The position numbers were made by a program, and so were the translations under genes. This document shows, in pieces, positions 35,871-45,479 of a DNA stretch of 64,000 nt. The notes beneath the pieces were generated by a model. It ran no database searches. It was given only the letters and a program-made list of their open reading frames with translations, and was not told the origin of the DNA. Position 1 is the first letter of the stretch. Each line of letters begins with the position of its first letter. Origin of the DNA: Desmonostoc vinosum HA7617-LM4 (GTDB lineage: Bacteria > Cyanobacteriota > Cyanobacteriia > Cyanobacteriales > Nostocaceae); the NCBI GenBank assembly GCA_019359515.1, contig JAHHHC010000022.1, forward strand, positions 40,726 to 104,725. Direction: 5' to 3'.

Positions 35871-37016
35871 TTATACAGCTATATCTGTTAACTCAATTAA
35901 TTTGCGTGTGTATGTTTGTACGTTACAAAAGTTTTCAACCCAACTGATTCCTTTAGCAATCAGCTTGGGAGTATTGGGGTCATGAGCAACCCGAACTATT
36001 GCTTCTGCTGCTGCGACTGGATCGTTTGGTTCAACCATCCATTCAGGTGCAAAGTGACTGAGAATTTCGCCAATACCTCCAGTTCGACTACCAATCACTG
36101 GAACACCACAGGCGATCGCTTCTACAACAGTACGTCCAAATGGTTCTCTAGGAGCCAGTGTAACTACGACATCTGCATGTTTGTAGTAGTCTTCAATAGC
36201 AAAAGTAGAAGGCAAAACGCAAAAACGATCTGCGACACCTGCCTGTTTTGCACTTTCTAACAATTCTTGAGTATAGATTTTCCCAGGAGATTTATCTTCC
36301 CCAATGACCACACTGTAGTAAAAGTGACCGTTTGCTTTCAAATGTGCCAGTATTGGAATCAGAATACGCAAATTTTTATCATTGATCACTCCTGGCTGAG
36401 TAATTCGTGAGGCAGTTAGAATTAACTTTGCTGGCGATTTTAGAATTAGTTCTAACGGCGTCGGAATACTAAATGAAACTTGATTATTAAAACGTTTTGT
36501 ATCAACTGGTTGATACATAATACCTCTAATTTTGGGTATGAGGCGACGAATGTGTATTGCAGTAAATTCAGAATTACAAATAGCTTGGGGAGCAATAATC
36601 GTAAAACTTAGCTTTCTTAGTAAGAATCCCAAATAATTATAAGAAAGTGCTAAGTCATGACAAAAATGATAAATGCTGCGACCACTCCAACGAAGTGTAG
36701 GGGCAGCCATTAAAAGGGTTGGTAATAAAACACGTTCAACGCAGTTATCCAATAATAACGGATAGTCTTTTGGTTGCTGATTTACCCATTGCAGTGCTTG
36801 TTTTAAATATTCAGCCTTGCTTGGAGCTGGAATCAGTTGTAAGTAAGCCCCTAACCCTAATGTTTGCAAATATTTCTCCATTGTGGAGTTAGCATGTACT
36901 AAAACACAAAATGCTTCAGTACCATATTGCTCAAAACCTTTAATTAATAAAGATAGAGTCACTAGCGTTCCTCCAAGGACATCACATGTTCCCGGCAAGA
37001 TTATAAGTTTACGCAT
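35871..37016 (-). CDS. Glycosyltransferase family 4 (EPS cluster)
   Basis: From the ATG at 37016 the protein has 381 residues and starts MRKLIILPGTCDVLGGTLVTLSLLIKGFEQYG, a normal GT4 opening; the longer frame to 37079 lies inside the previous gene. Donor-site segment: VVTLAPREPFGRTVVEAIACGVPVIGSRTGG. The ATG overlaps the stop of the upstream polymerase gene by 8 bp (ATGCGTAA), indicating translational coupling. Confidence 0.9.
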   Translation of the reverse strand: MRKLIILPGTCDVLGGTLVTLSLLIKGFEQYGTEAFCVLVHANSTMEKYLQTLGLGAYLQLIPAPSKAEYLKQALQWVNQQPKDYPLLLDNCVERVLLPTLLMAAPTLRWSGRSIYHFCHDLALSYNYLGFLLRKLSFTIIAPQAICNSEFTAIHIRRLIPKIRGIMYQPVDTKRFNNQVSFSIPTPLELILKSPAKLILTASRITQPGVINDKNLRILIPILAHLKANGHFYYSVVIGEDKSPGKIYTQELLESAKQAGVADRFCVLPSTFAIEDYYKHADVVVTLAPREPFGRTVVEAIACGVPVIGSRTGGIGEILSHFAPEWMVEPNDPVAAAEAIVRVAHDPNTPKLIAKGISWVENFCNVQTYTRKLIELTDIAV

Positions 37017-38355
37017 ACTTAGTGGTCTGTCCCATTCCCTGTTTTCTTTCATTCCATAGCATTGCACATAGCAAAACAATAAATATTTCCGGTGTTTGAA
37101 ACTCTGTTACTAAGGAAGCTAAACTTAAATAAAGCAATATGAGAAAACAACAAAGTGGTCTACCTTCTTGTGTTTGATAGAGGTGAGCAGCAAAAGATAT
37201 AAAAAATGTCATAAAAAACAAAGTTCCTATTAACCCAGATTTATATAATAAAGTTCCTAAAATAAAACTTTCAGTACCAATTCTTGTAAATTTATATATT
37301 GGTTCTACAGGAGATCCATTTATTCCATGTCCTAAAAGAGGTTCTTCCACAAACTTTTCCCACGTTCGCTGGTAAATTAAATTTCTACTTGCTGTAGAAT
37401 CTTTGCGGAAGTTACTAGTAGCTTCAATAGTATTAGAATATGTATCAGTAATGAAATCTGTTACGGACGGTAGCGACAGTGTAGTGAAGCTTGTGAGGGC
37501 AAATAAAGCCAAGATAAATGCAATTCCTCTAGTTTTGCTTATTTTGATTAGAGAGCGTACAAATAGTACTATTAGTAAAGCTAACCAAGCATTACGTGTT
37601 TGACAAATCAGTATGAGAAAAGCACATACTGAAAATATGGGTAAAGTCCACCACCGCTGTTTAATATCTAGGACAATCAGACCAGCAAAGCCAATCGCAA
37701 AAGAAGAAACTGTAGGATGTGGAAAGAAAAATGTGTAACGGACTAATCCAGCAAATTTATGAGTCAAATAGTATGGAACTAAATAGTTGCTAACACTACT
37801 TAATTCATTTGGATCATACACTCCTTTATCTGTCAGCATCGCAAACAAGTTTCTGGGTGGAATCAAAAAAGGTTCTGATAGCACAAAATGAAAAAATAGC
37901 CACCATACAATCATCAAACAGATGATGCTTGAGAAAGCCCAAGCTACTGTTTGGAGTCGAATGCGAATGCTATGGCTTTGGACATACCAAAGCAATAACC
38001 CACAGCAACCCCATGCTAAAAATGGATTAAGTAACTCTCTAGGTGCAATTACTGGGGAGTTGTAGACATAAGTCCATGCTCTATAGAAAGCAAATGTAAT
38101 AACTGAAATGACCTCTAAAGTGGGACGTGATAAGCGTATTTTCTTGTAAAAATATAGCTCGTATAGAGCGATACTAACTACCCAAAACATGGGTATGAGA
38201 GTCCAGCCAATAAACCACCAGAGGGGGATCAAAATAATTCCCCAGCAAACTACTCTCTCTGCTGGAGTTAAGACCTGCCAATGCAGCCAAATCCCGTTAA
38301 AGAGCCTATCTTTATCTGAGTATAAAGTTGTGTGTAAAGATACGTATCGTCTCAT
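37009..38355 (-). CDS. Wzy-like O-antigen polymerase/ligase
   Basis: The 448-residue membrane protein has about 11 segments and a large periplasmic loop containing RKDSTASRNLIYQRTWEKFVEEPLLGHGINGSPVEP, the Wzy_C/O-antigen ligase pattern (RN-x-Y, P-x-x-G-x-G). It should polymerise lipid-linked repeat units in the periplasm. Its ATG overlaps the stop codon of the wzc-like gene (TAATG), and its own end overlaps the next glycosyltransferase start. Confidence 0.9.
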   Translation of the reverse strand: MRRYVSLHTTLYSDKDRLFNGIWLHWQVLTPAERVVCWGIILIPLWWFIGWTLIPMFWVVSIALYELYFYKKIRLSRPTLEVISVITFAFYRAWTYVYNSPVIAPRELLNPFLAWGCCGLLLWYVQSHSIRIRLQTVAWAFSSIICLMIVWWLFFHFVLSEPFLIPPRNLFAMLTDKGVYDPNELSSVSNYLVPYYLTHKFAGLVRYTFFFPHPTVSSFAIGFAGLIVLDIKQRWWTLPIFSVCAFLILICQTRNAWLALLIVLFVRSLIKISKTRGIAFILALFALTSFTTLSLPSVTDFITDTYSNTIEATSNFRKDSTASRNLIYQRTWEKFVEEPLLGHGINGSPVEPIYKFTRIGTESFILGTLLYKSGLIGTLFFMTFFISFAAHLYQTQEGRPLCCFLILLYLSLASLVTEFQTPEIFIVLLCAMLWNERKQGMGQTTKYA

Positions 38356-40385
38356 TACTTGATGGGAAGATTTTCTTGTTTGTATACGTATCTATCAGTC
38401 CGTGGTTCGACACCATTGATCACCAAACCGATAATGTGAGCGTTGTGTCGCATCAGTTGCTCTAGAGTTTCTTGTACCATGTAGCGATCGCTTACTTCTA
38501 ACCGAACTACCAACAACACGTTAGTTACGGCTTTAGCCATCAAAGCTGTTTCACTAGTGGAACTCACTGGAGCGCTATCAACAATAACGTAATCATAGTT
38601 ACCAGCAGTTTGAATAGCATTAAGATGCTTTTCAAATCCTCCACGGGCGATAAATTTTACCTCTTTGTGGTTTGCTTGAGGTATTGCTGGTAATATATCC
38701 AATCCTGGACTAATCTGTAATGGTTTCACCGATGTATCTGTTTGCGATCGCACAGTATAGCCAAAATCCCGGCTCAGCTTAGCCTTACGGAAATCACCAT
38801 CCACTATTAGCACACGAAATCCCAGCAATACTAAAGCTTTAGCCAACTCCAGAGTTACTTTTGTTTTCCCTTCTCCTGGAGTAGAACTAGTCACCATCAG
38901 GCGCTGATTTTCCAACTCCATCAAGCTAATGGTGGAAGCCAGCCATTGAAAAGGTATTTCTGTTTCGGTAAATTTCAAATTGGAAGATTTGAAAATCGGA
39001 ATCCTCCCCAATATAGGAAGTTGAATATCTTGCAAATCCTTTTGTTTGAGTCGTGAATTGCGAGACTCCAAAAAATAAATAAGGGCAAGGCTACCAAATA
39101 TTGAAGCTAAAACACCACCAATAAACATCAAAGATCTTTTAGGACTTGTCGGTTTAAAATCAACAGTTGGTTGATCTAGAACTTGTACATTTGGATAAGC
39201 ATCAAAAGCACTGATTTTGGACTGCTCTAGTTGAGCAAAAATTCCTTTGTAGACTCCTTCTGCGAAATCGTATTTCCGCTGTAGATCCGATAGTTGAGCT
39301 TGTTGGTTAGAAATTGCTCTGAGTTCAGTTTCAAACTTCTGTATTTGATTTTGAATTATTGTTGCTTGCTTTTGCAGCGCTTGACTCTCACTACTAACCT
39401 GGACTAAATCTACAATTAAGTCCATGGTGGCTTCCTTAAAGTTATTACCACCAAAACTAGTATCTAAACCTTCAGCCTTTGTCACCACGATAACAAGTTG
39501 TCTATTAAGTGCAGTTACAAGTTCTTGGCGTTTTTGCAATAAGGATATGAGATTGGGGTGTTTTTCAGTAAATACTCCTCTGCTGAGAGCAATATCAGAG
39601 TTGACTTCACTTAGCTTCTGTCGCAATACTTGGTATTCTTTATTTTGTGCCAAACGCAAAGAATTCATTGCCAATTGGGGAGTTAAGCGCAATTTTTGAC
39701 TTAACTCTGTAGAACGAGTTGCTCTTGCTTGTGCTTCAGCAACTACCTGCGCTTGTGTTGTTCTCAATGTCTTGATGGCTTCTACCAGATTTGTAGTTTG
39801 CTCCTCACTACTGACAAGCCCCGTAGCTTGCTTAAAATCTGCCAGTCTATTCTTTGCTAACAGTAAGTTCTCTTCAGCTTGTTTGATCTGGGGTTGGTTG
39901 AACTGCTGCCGAGACAATGCTGTACCTTGGCGCAATTTATTCAACCGGGTTTGATAACTGTTAATTAGGCTTTCTGCTCTATGCTGAGCGAGTTCTGGTA
40001 GGGAAGCTGTAACTTTTAGTTGAATAGTTGTAGACAGATCAACAGGCTTGACTTTAAATAATTTTTTGTAACTCTCTAGACTACGATACTTGTCCTTTTC
40101 TGGGTCAGACAACCATACGGGACGAATGACATCATCACTAGTGATAATAGAGGTTTGAACATTTAACGGGTTGAGTTCGTTAGTAAAGGAAATACCTTGG
40201 TCTTTAAGTTGTCCTAAAGTTCCTAAACTTGCATCTAAGTTAGTTGTGGTATCTGGCAAAATCAGCTGAGCAGCAGATGTCCAAGTCCGGGGAAATATTC
40301 TGTCTATTAAAACTATTAAAATCCAAATTACAATATTTAGACTTAAAAGATAAAACCAGTACTTCTTGAGAATTGGGGCTGCCAT
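38355..40385 (-). CDS. Wzc-like chain-length determinant / tyrosine-autokinase-type ATPase
   Basis: The 676-residue protein joins a Wzz domain (first membrane segment about 10-25, second at about 425-445, long coiled coil between) to a cytoplasmic ATPase. Walker A is TPGEGKT near 502-508, Walker A' VLIVDGDFRK about 30 residues further, and Walker B YVIVDSAP. It controls chain length and export of the polysaccharide. The tail ends RTDRYVYKQENLPIK with only two tyrosines, whereas classic BY-kinases carry a cluster. It overlaps wzy at its stop codon. Confidence 0.92.
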   Translation of the reverse strand: MAAPILKKYWFYLLSLNIVIWILIVLIDRIFPRTWTSAAQLILPDTTTNLDASLGTLGQLKDQGISFTNELNPLNVQTSIITSDDVIRPVWLSDPEKDKYRSLESYKKLFKVKPVDLSTTIQLKVTASLPELAQHRAESLINSYQTRLNKLRQGTALSRQQFNQPQIKQAEENLLLAKNRLADFKQATGLVSSEEQTTNLVEAIKTLRTTQAQVVAEAQARATRSTELSQKLRLTPQLAMNSLRLAQNKEYQVLRQKLSEVNSDIALSRGVFTEKHPNLISLLQKRQELVTALNRQLVIVVTKAEGLDTSFGGNNFKEATMDLIVDLVQVSSESQALQKQATIIQNQIQKFETELRAISNQQAQLSDLQRKYDFAEGVYKGIFAQLEQSKISAFDAYPNVQVLDQPTVDFKPTSPKRSLMFIGGVLASIFGSLALIYFLESRNSRLKQKDLQDIQLPILGRIPIFKSSNLKFTETEIPFQWLASTISLMELENQRLMVTSSTPGEGKTKVTLELAKALVLLGFRVLIVDGDFRKAKLSRDFGYTVRSQTDTSVKPLQISPGLDILPAIPQANHKEVKFIARGGFEKHLNAIQTAGNYDYVIVDSAPVSSTSETALMAKAVTNVLLVVRLEVSDRYMVQETLEQLMRHNAHIIGLVINGVEPRTDRYVYKQENLPIK

Positions 40386-40444
40386 TACAGATCCGCACCT
40401 TAGTTTTTATGAGTGTAGAAAAAAGAAATCGCTACCTAACTTAA

Positions 40445-40912
40445 TCACTCAACTCTCAAACGAAAATCTTTGCTGCTCTTGTCACTAATCATCCGAGCAT
40501 GTCTGCGAGTAAATTCCCCTACAGAAGGATTTCCTTGCGGGTGAGTTACTCCACTGGCTTGTTGCCAAATTTGTCTAGATGCTACACACATTTCATAAGT
40601 GGAAATCTCTCTTCCAGAAGATTTACTAATAGATTTTTTAACGTGATACCACTTTGTTTCCTTGCATTGGTCACACCAGAAAGCCTCCAACCATTCACCC
40701 TCTAAAGGGACTGCTGTTTTAGTGGCTACTAAAATCAGTGCATTGCGTCGCGCTATTCCCTTTTGTCGGAGTTGTTCGGTCTGATCGGCATACAATGCAT
40801 ACTTTTGACTCATACTATACAGATTACATCTATGAATTGGACAATAAATAGCCCGTCGCCTTGAGCGTTTCCGATTTTTGTGACACTGATTCTGCAATTC
40901 GCCCTCACTCAT
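40445..40912 (-). CDS. Zinc-ribbon-like conserved protein leading the EPS operon
   Basis: The 155-residue protein is basic and begins with an Arg/Lys-rich stretch. It has two Cys pairs, CPIHRC (C24/C29, with H27) and CDQC (C80/C83), spaced like a four-Cys zinc site. No membrane segment is present. It is the first gene of the minus-strand polysaccharide operon, 59 bp upstream of the wzc-like gene, so it may regulate it. I do not recognise a named family; the pattern looks cyanobacterial. Confidence 0.75.
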   Translation of the reverse strand: MSEGELQNQCHKNRKRSRRRAIYCPIHRCNLYSMSQKYALYADQTEQLRQKGIARRNALILVATKTAVPLEGEWLEAFWCDQCKETKWYHVKKSISKSSGREISTYEMCVASRQIWQQASGVTHPQGNPSVGEFTRRHARMISDKSSKDFRLRVE

Positions 40913-41925
40913 CTAGATAAAACATAGATATAAATAAGGTTACGTCGGAGTGACTGAGGTCACAAAGACCATCAAAGCCTAACTCCTAACACTAAGTTAT
41001 GGATAATTCAGCTAAAAGCATGATAGTAACTGTATTTATAAGGAATGTATCTAAAGATAGATTAAAAGTCAACTAACTCTAATTAGATTTTTTTGCTTTT
41101 TTTAGTATTCAACACAGACATAGTTTCATTACTAAAATCTGGCATAATGTCAAAAATATAACTAAACTAAAATAAATTTAGTGCTGAGTATTCAGTAAAA
41201 TCAAACACAAACCTATTTGAGCAATAAAGCTTTAAGGGCTGTTTGTGCAATCTAATCCCGCTGAGATAGATGAGGCAATTAGGTTAATAAAGTCATAAGG
41301 TTAGCAATTCGAGAAATAATGAGCCAGTGGTAAATCTCAAGTAAAGTACTTTGATCGAAACGATATAAGCCAAAACGATGTTTTTTGTTTTAAATCCTTA
41401 AATTAATTCAATTAACCGTATTTTTCAGTTTTTTTACTATTAAAATATACTTAACAATAATTTGCTGCTTTTACCTGATGTTTTAAGCTAATTTTTTCCA
41501 CTTTCCACCCAATTCACAGTACTTAATCACCAGTCCCTTTTACTGTTTGCACTTTAGCATCAAGCAAAAGTCTTATGCCATATCTAAATTCTTAAATATG
41601 TAGTATTACGTTATAAATAGTTATATTAATAACTTCACTGTACAGAAAATTTATTACAGAATTTAATATTTTTTATACTTTAGTATTTATTACCTAAGTG
41701 TTTACTCGTAAATACCCTAGATATAGGATATATATATTTATTTATGTATAGGCCTATAATTACCGCTTTTAGACGCAAGCTAACGAATAGAAGAATGCCT
41801 CTTTCCCTACTCCCTATGTTTCTGGAGAGATAAGTGAGATTTTTGATAAAATTTAAGAATATAGCAAAAGTCATCCTTGAGCAGTTGCGATCGCTTTTAA
41901 AAGCCAAGCCTTGTAATACAAAAAT
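40913..41925. other. 1-kb A+T-rich intergenic region upstream of the EPS operon
   Basis: It separates the operon's first gene from ruvC. It has GTGACTGAGGTCAC (a 5-bp inverted repeat near 40951) close to the operon start and many A/T runs. The 75-codon minus-strand frame at 41680-41907 is open but has low-complexity Ile/Tyr content and no ribosome site; I reject it as a gene. A long untranslated leader or lost genes are possible. Confidence 0.5.
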
Positions 41926-42417
41926 TCAAATTTGAAACCAAGCAGTCAAAGCCACAGCCAAAGCATCTGCGGCATCATCTGGCTGAGGAATCTCATCTAA
42001 GTTCAATTCTCGTGCTACTGCTTCTTGCACTTCATGCTTATCAGCATTACCGTATCCAGTCAGGGCTTGTTTGATTTGGGCAGGGGTGAACTCCACATAT
42101 GGGAGACGACGCTGGGCTAACACCAAAACGACTACACCCCGCGCTTGCGCCACGAGAATAGTACTTGCCATCCGATAAAAGAATAACTTTTCGATCGCAA
42201 CTAAATCTGGTTGTAACTCTTCGATGACGGCGTGTAAATCGTCAAACAAGGTACACAACCGTTGTCCCATTTCAGTTTTTGCAGGTGTAGTGATTACTCC
42301 AAAATCCAGCATATCCACTGTTGTATCTTGTACCTTAGCTGAAATTTGATTGCAGGCAATTGCCCCAAATCCTAAAGTTGCTAGTCCAGGGTCTAATCCC
42401 AAAATTCGCTTTTTCAT
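41926..42417 (-). CDS. ruvC: Holliday junction resolvase RuvC
   Basis: RuvC cuts Holliday junctions in recombination repair. The 163-residue protein has the four catalytic acidic residues: D9 in [14 protein letters not shown]75 in VAIEKLFF, and D148/D151 in [28 protein letters not shown] is the usual conserved segment. The start at 42417 ([11 protein letters not shown]) is clear. Confidence 0.97.
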   Translation of the reverse strand: MKKRILGLDPGLATLGFGAIACNQISAKVQDTTVDMLDFGVITTPAKTEMGQRLCTLFDDLHAVIEELQPDLVAIEKLFFYRMASTILVAQARGVVVLVLAQRRLPYVEFTPAQIKQALTGYGNADKHEVQEAVARELNLDEIPQPDDAADALAVALTAWFQI

Positions 42418-42790
42418 TAAATTTACTGAGAAAGAGGTTAAAGTATGGGGGTGTTAAATTAATTCGTAATGACGCGACGCTCCTGCGTCGCTAACGCTTC
42501 GCTATCGAGGACTCGCTACCGCTGCGCTAACGTAATTTGTAATTCGTAATGACGCGACGCTCCTGTGTCGCTCTAAGCGAAGCTATGCCGCAGGCTTTAC
42601 GCTGACGCTCGTACTTCGCTAACGCTATCGAGGACTCGCTACCGCTGAAGCTCGTACCGACGCTCGATGACTCGCTCTAAGCGAAGCTATGCCGCAGGCT
42701 TTACGCTACGTTATCGCTACCGCTGACGCTCGAGGACTCGCTACCGCTGACGCTCGAGGACTCGCTACCGCTAACGCTAACGCTAACGTA
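42418..42790. repeat. Array of short iterated repeats (ACTCGCTACCGCTGACGCTCG type)
   Basis: The stretch upstream of the yvcK gene contains two copies of AATTCGTAATGACGCGACGCTCCTG, two of CTCTAAGCGAAGCTATGCCGCAGGCTTTACGCT, and several overlapping units of GAGGACTCGCTACCGCTGACGCTC ending in CTAACGCTAACGCTAACG. A frame through it (ATADARGLATADARGLATANANAN) is an artefact of the repeat. Similar words occur at about 59610-59660. Confidence 0.8.
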
Positions 42791-42793
42791 ATT

Positions 42794-42831
42794 AAGTTTT
42801 GTAATGGGGATTTGACCCCAACACAAAACTT
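42794..42831. repeat. Interrupted hairpin behind the repeat array
   Basis: AAGTTTTGT pairs with ACAAAACTT; inside, AAT and AAC face each other as an internal loop and GGGG pairs with CCCC around ATTTGA. The symmetric form suggests an RNA or DNA fold. It lies about 180 bp before yvcK. Confidence 0.6.
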
Positions 42832-43009
42832 GTCGGTTATGGAACCGGGGGACTTAAACCCACGAAACTCGTTAAGAATACTGGCAACTTTAACGATTTA
42901 CTCTCAGTCCAAGGTAATTGAAAAATATAATAGTTCCACGCTTGGTGCTTAAATCAGGTGGTGTACATTTTCTGTTAAACATTTTTTGTAGCACTGCTCC
43001 AAATCAGGT

Positions 43010-44380
43010 ATGTCAATCGGTTTTCTCAGACAAGCCCTCAAAGCCCTGCAAAAGCAGTCGCACAGTCGCACTTCTTATCGAGTAAACCAGTGGTTTAAGT
43101 GGTTATCCCCTGGACTATCGATTAAACGCTGGTTGTTGATTAGTGTTGGAGGTGTACTGCTGGCGAGTCTGGGGTTGGCTATTTGGATTAAGCTAACCCC
43201 GATCTTTTGGATGTTGGAGTTACTTAAGAGTTTCCTGGGAGTAATCACCAATATTTTACCCAACTATATCAGTGGCCCTTTAGTGCTGCTTTGCGGCTTA
43301 TTATTGCTACTTTGGGGACAAACTCGCACTGTCGGCTCAATCACTAAGGTGCTGAGACCAGAAGGTGAAGAGGAACTCATTGATGTTTTATTAGCCCATC
43401 GTCGATTATACCGAGGGCCAAAAATAGTAGTAATTGGTGGTGGCACAGGACTTTCTACCTTACTCAGAGGACTGAAAACTTACAGTGCCAATATTACTGC
43501 AATTGTGACTGTAGCTGATGATGGCGGGTCTTCTGGGCGATTGCGCCAGGAATTTGGCGTGCTACCACCAGGAGATATTCGCAATTGTTTAGCAGCCCTA
43601 GCGGATGAAGAAAAGTTATTAACAGAATTATTTCAGTACCGCTTTCGGGCTGGAGATGGGTTGAGCGGTCACAGTTTTGGTAATTTATTTTTAACCGCAA
43701 TGAGTGACATTACTGGAGATTTGGAACGGGCTGTTGCAGCTAGTTCTAAAGTACTAGCGGTAAGAGGACAAGTACTACCAGCAACTCTCAGTGATGTTCG
43801 CCTCTGGGCAGAATTGGACGATGGTCGCCGCATTGAAGGTGAGTCTAGCATTCCGAAGGCAGGGGGTAAAATTGTCCAGATTGGTTGCATTCCGGCAAAT
43901 CCTCCAGCCTTACCAGCAGCGATTAAGGCGATTAAAGAAGCTGATTACATTATCATTGGCCCAGGTAGTCTTTACACCAGCCTCATCCCTAATTTATTAG
44001 TACCACAAATTGCCGATGCGATCGCTCAAACCAAAGCCCCGCGTATCTATGTCTGCAATATCATGACTCAACCAGGAGAAACTCAAGCATACACCGTTGC
44101 TGACCACATTCGAGCGATTGATGCTGCTTGTGGGCAAAGACGGCTATTTGATGCTGTGCTGGTACACAAAAAATCCCCCTCTGAACAATCACTTATCCGC
44201 TATGCCCAACAAAATTCTCATCCCGTGTTTCTAGACAGAGAAGCCGTCACCCAACTAGGGCGGCGGGTTGTTCCAGCGAATGTTTTATATGAAGATGAAA
44301 CGGGTTTTGTCCGTCATAACCCGCAAAAACTAGCACGGGTACTGTTGCGCTGGTACGGTGGAACTCATCATGGAAGGTGA
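43010..44380 (+). CDS. yvcK: YvcK/CofD-like family protein with membrane anchor
   Basis: The 456-residue protein has two N-terminal membrane segments (about 38-60 and 80-105), then a YvcK domain: [61 protein letters not shown] and [18 protein letters not shown]. YvcK proteins bind UDP-GlcNAc and influence cell shape and wall or gluconeogenic growth in Bacillus. The N-terminal membrane part is found in cyanobacterial members. It precedes tsaE on the same strand by 55 bp. Confidence 0.92.
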   Translation: MSIGFLRQALKALQKQSHSRTSYRVNQWFKWLSPGLSIKRWLLISVGGVLLASLGLAIWIKLTPIFWMLELLKSFLGVITNILPNYISGPLVLLCGLLLLLWGQTRTVGSITKVLRPEGEEELIDVLLAHRRLYRGPKIVVIGGGTGLSTLLRGLKTYSANITAIVTVADDGGSSGRLRQEFGVLPPGDIRNCLAALADEEKLLTELFQYRFRAGDGLSGHSFGNLFLTAMSDITGDLERAVAASSKVLAVRGQVLPATLSDVRLWAELDDGRRIEGESSIPKAGGKIVQIGCIPANPPALPAAIKAIKEADYIIIGPGSLYTSLIPNLLVPQIADAIAQTKAPRIYVCNIMTQPGETQAYTVADHIRAIDAACGQRRLFDAVLVHKKSPSEQSLIRYAQQNSHPVFLDREAVTQLGRRVVPANVLYEDETGFVRHNPQKLARVLLRWYGGTHHGR

Positions 44381-44435
44381 AGGTTTGTCATTTGTCAGTT
44401 GTCGTTAGTCACTAAAGACCAATGACCAAATTATT

Positions 44436-44888
44436 ATGAAAATTTTTCTTGCAGATGCACAGGCAACTCAACGTTTGGGTATTACTCTTGGTAAATACTT
44501 AACAAGTAGTAGTGTAATTTTACTAAAAGGTGATTTGGGTACTGGTAAAACTACTTTAGTTCAAGGTATTGGTAAAGGTTTAGGAATAACTGAATCAATT
44601 GTTAGCCCTACTTTTACACTCATCAATGAGTACACTGAAGGACGTTTGCCTCTGTATCATTTAGATTTATATCGCCTAGAACCACAAGAAGTGGCTAGTT
44701 TGAATTTAGAAACTTATTGGGAAGGTATGGAAGTCACACCGGGAATTGTGGCAATTGAATGGGCAGAACGAATGCCATACAAGCCAGATAGTTATTTGAG
44801 TGTGCATTTGACCTATGGGCATGACGGCGATCGCCAAGCTGAAATTACACCATATAATTGTATTATTCACCCAGCGATCGCTGGGTGA
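44436..44888 (+). CDS. tsaE: tRNA threonylcarbamoyladenosine ATPase TsaE
   Basis: TsaE is the small ATPase of the t6A tRNA modification complex. The 150-residue protein has the P-loop LKGDLGTGKTTLVQGI (about 29-44), SPTFTLINEYTEGRLPLYHLDLYRL and the GIVAIEWAERMP motif, all normal. The last codons (HPAIAG) lie inside a 32-bp perfect palindrome centred on a HIP1 site, which also holds the stop codon. It follows yvcK on the same strand. Confidence 0.96.
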   Translation: MKIFLADAQATQRLGITLGKYLTSSSVILLKGDLGTGKTTLVQGIGKGLGITESIVSPTFTLINEYTEGRLPLYHLDLYRLEPQEVASLNLETYWEGMEVTPGIVAIEWAERMPYKPDSYLSVHLTYGHDGDRQAEITPYNCIIHPAIAG

Positions 44889-44893
44889 ATAAT
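44862..44893. terminator. 32-bp perfect palindrome overlapping the tsaE stop codon
   Basis: Two 16-bp arms (ATTATTCACCCAGCGA and TCGCTGGGTGAATAAT) meet at GCGATCGC without a loop. It could fold as a terminator hairpin; the T-run is missing. The 3' end of the coding region is made of it. Confidence 0.6.
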
Positions 44894-45479
44894 TAATCGC
44901 CATCGCTATGGATATTATCTGAAAATTCCTGCAAATAGTCGCGGGGGAATTTTACACTTACCCTATCTGCCACTACCACGTTCAGTACAGTCGATTACTA
45001 ACATTTTTCTCTCGATTTTTTAGAAAATAAACGGTTTTTTGATATCAGATATATTCTGATTAGTTTTTACTAGCTTTTTTTCGTTAAAAACCTGATTTAA
45101 TTTGTTGTAATCAACTCAATTTGATAAGATATAAAATGCTCGTAGTTATGCTTTAGCGCTAAATAAACTCTAAAATCTATCGCAAATTTTAGTTTTGCCA
45201 CGCGCACGCATGTAACACACCAATATAGTTAGTTCTAGTGCGTTAAGAACATTAGTTTTCAAGCATCTTACATTTGATATTTTGTGAGGTTGAGTTACTT
45301 CTGTGATTAGTTCTGGTAAAAATATTCCATAACTAATCAAACTTTTTGAGCAGTGAAAGCTAGTACAGAAAAGTTAAACAAAAATCAATTTTTGGATAAA
45401 TTGTCTAACTTATCCTTGTATTCAGTATTCCCAAAAATTAGTTAATATCTATACATAAGTACTACTGAAAAAGTTAGGA
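44894..45479. other. Intergenic region between tsaE and pyrC
   Basis: The 586 bp between the converging ends are A+T-rich with T-runs and no clear open frame, repeat or tRNA-like fold. Confidence 0.5.

Noticed and set aside
41680..41907. Minus-strand frame of 75 codons upstream of ruvC
   Set aside because: A+T-rich, no start signal, not recognisable; treated as non-coding.
42689..42952. Plus-strand frame ATADARGLATADARGLATANANAN
   Set aside because: This is a translation of the short repeat array, with no homology and no ribosome site.
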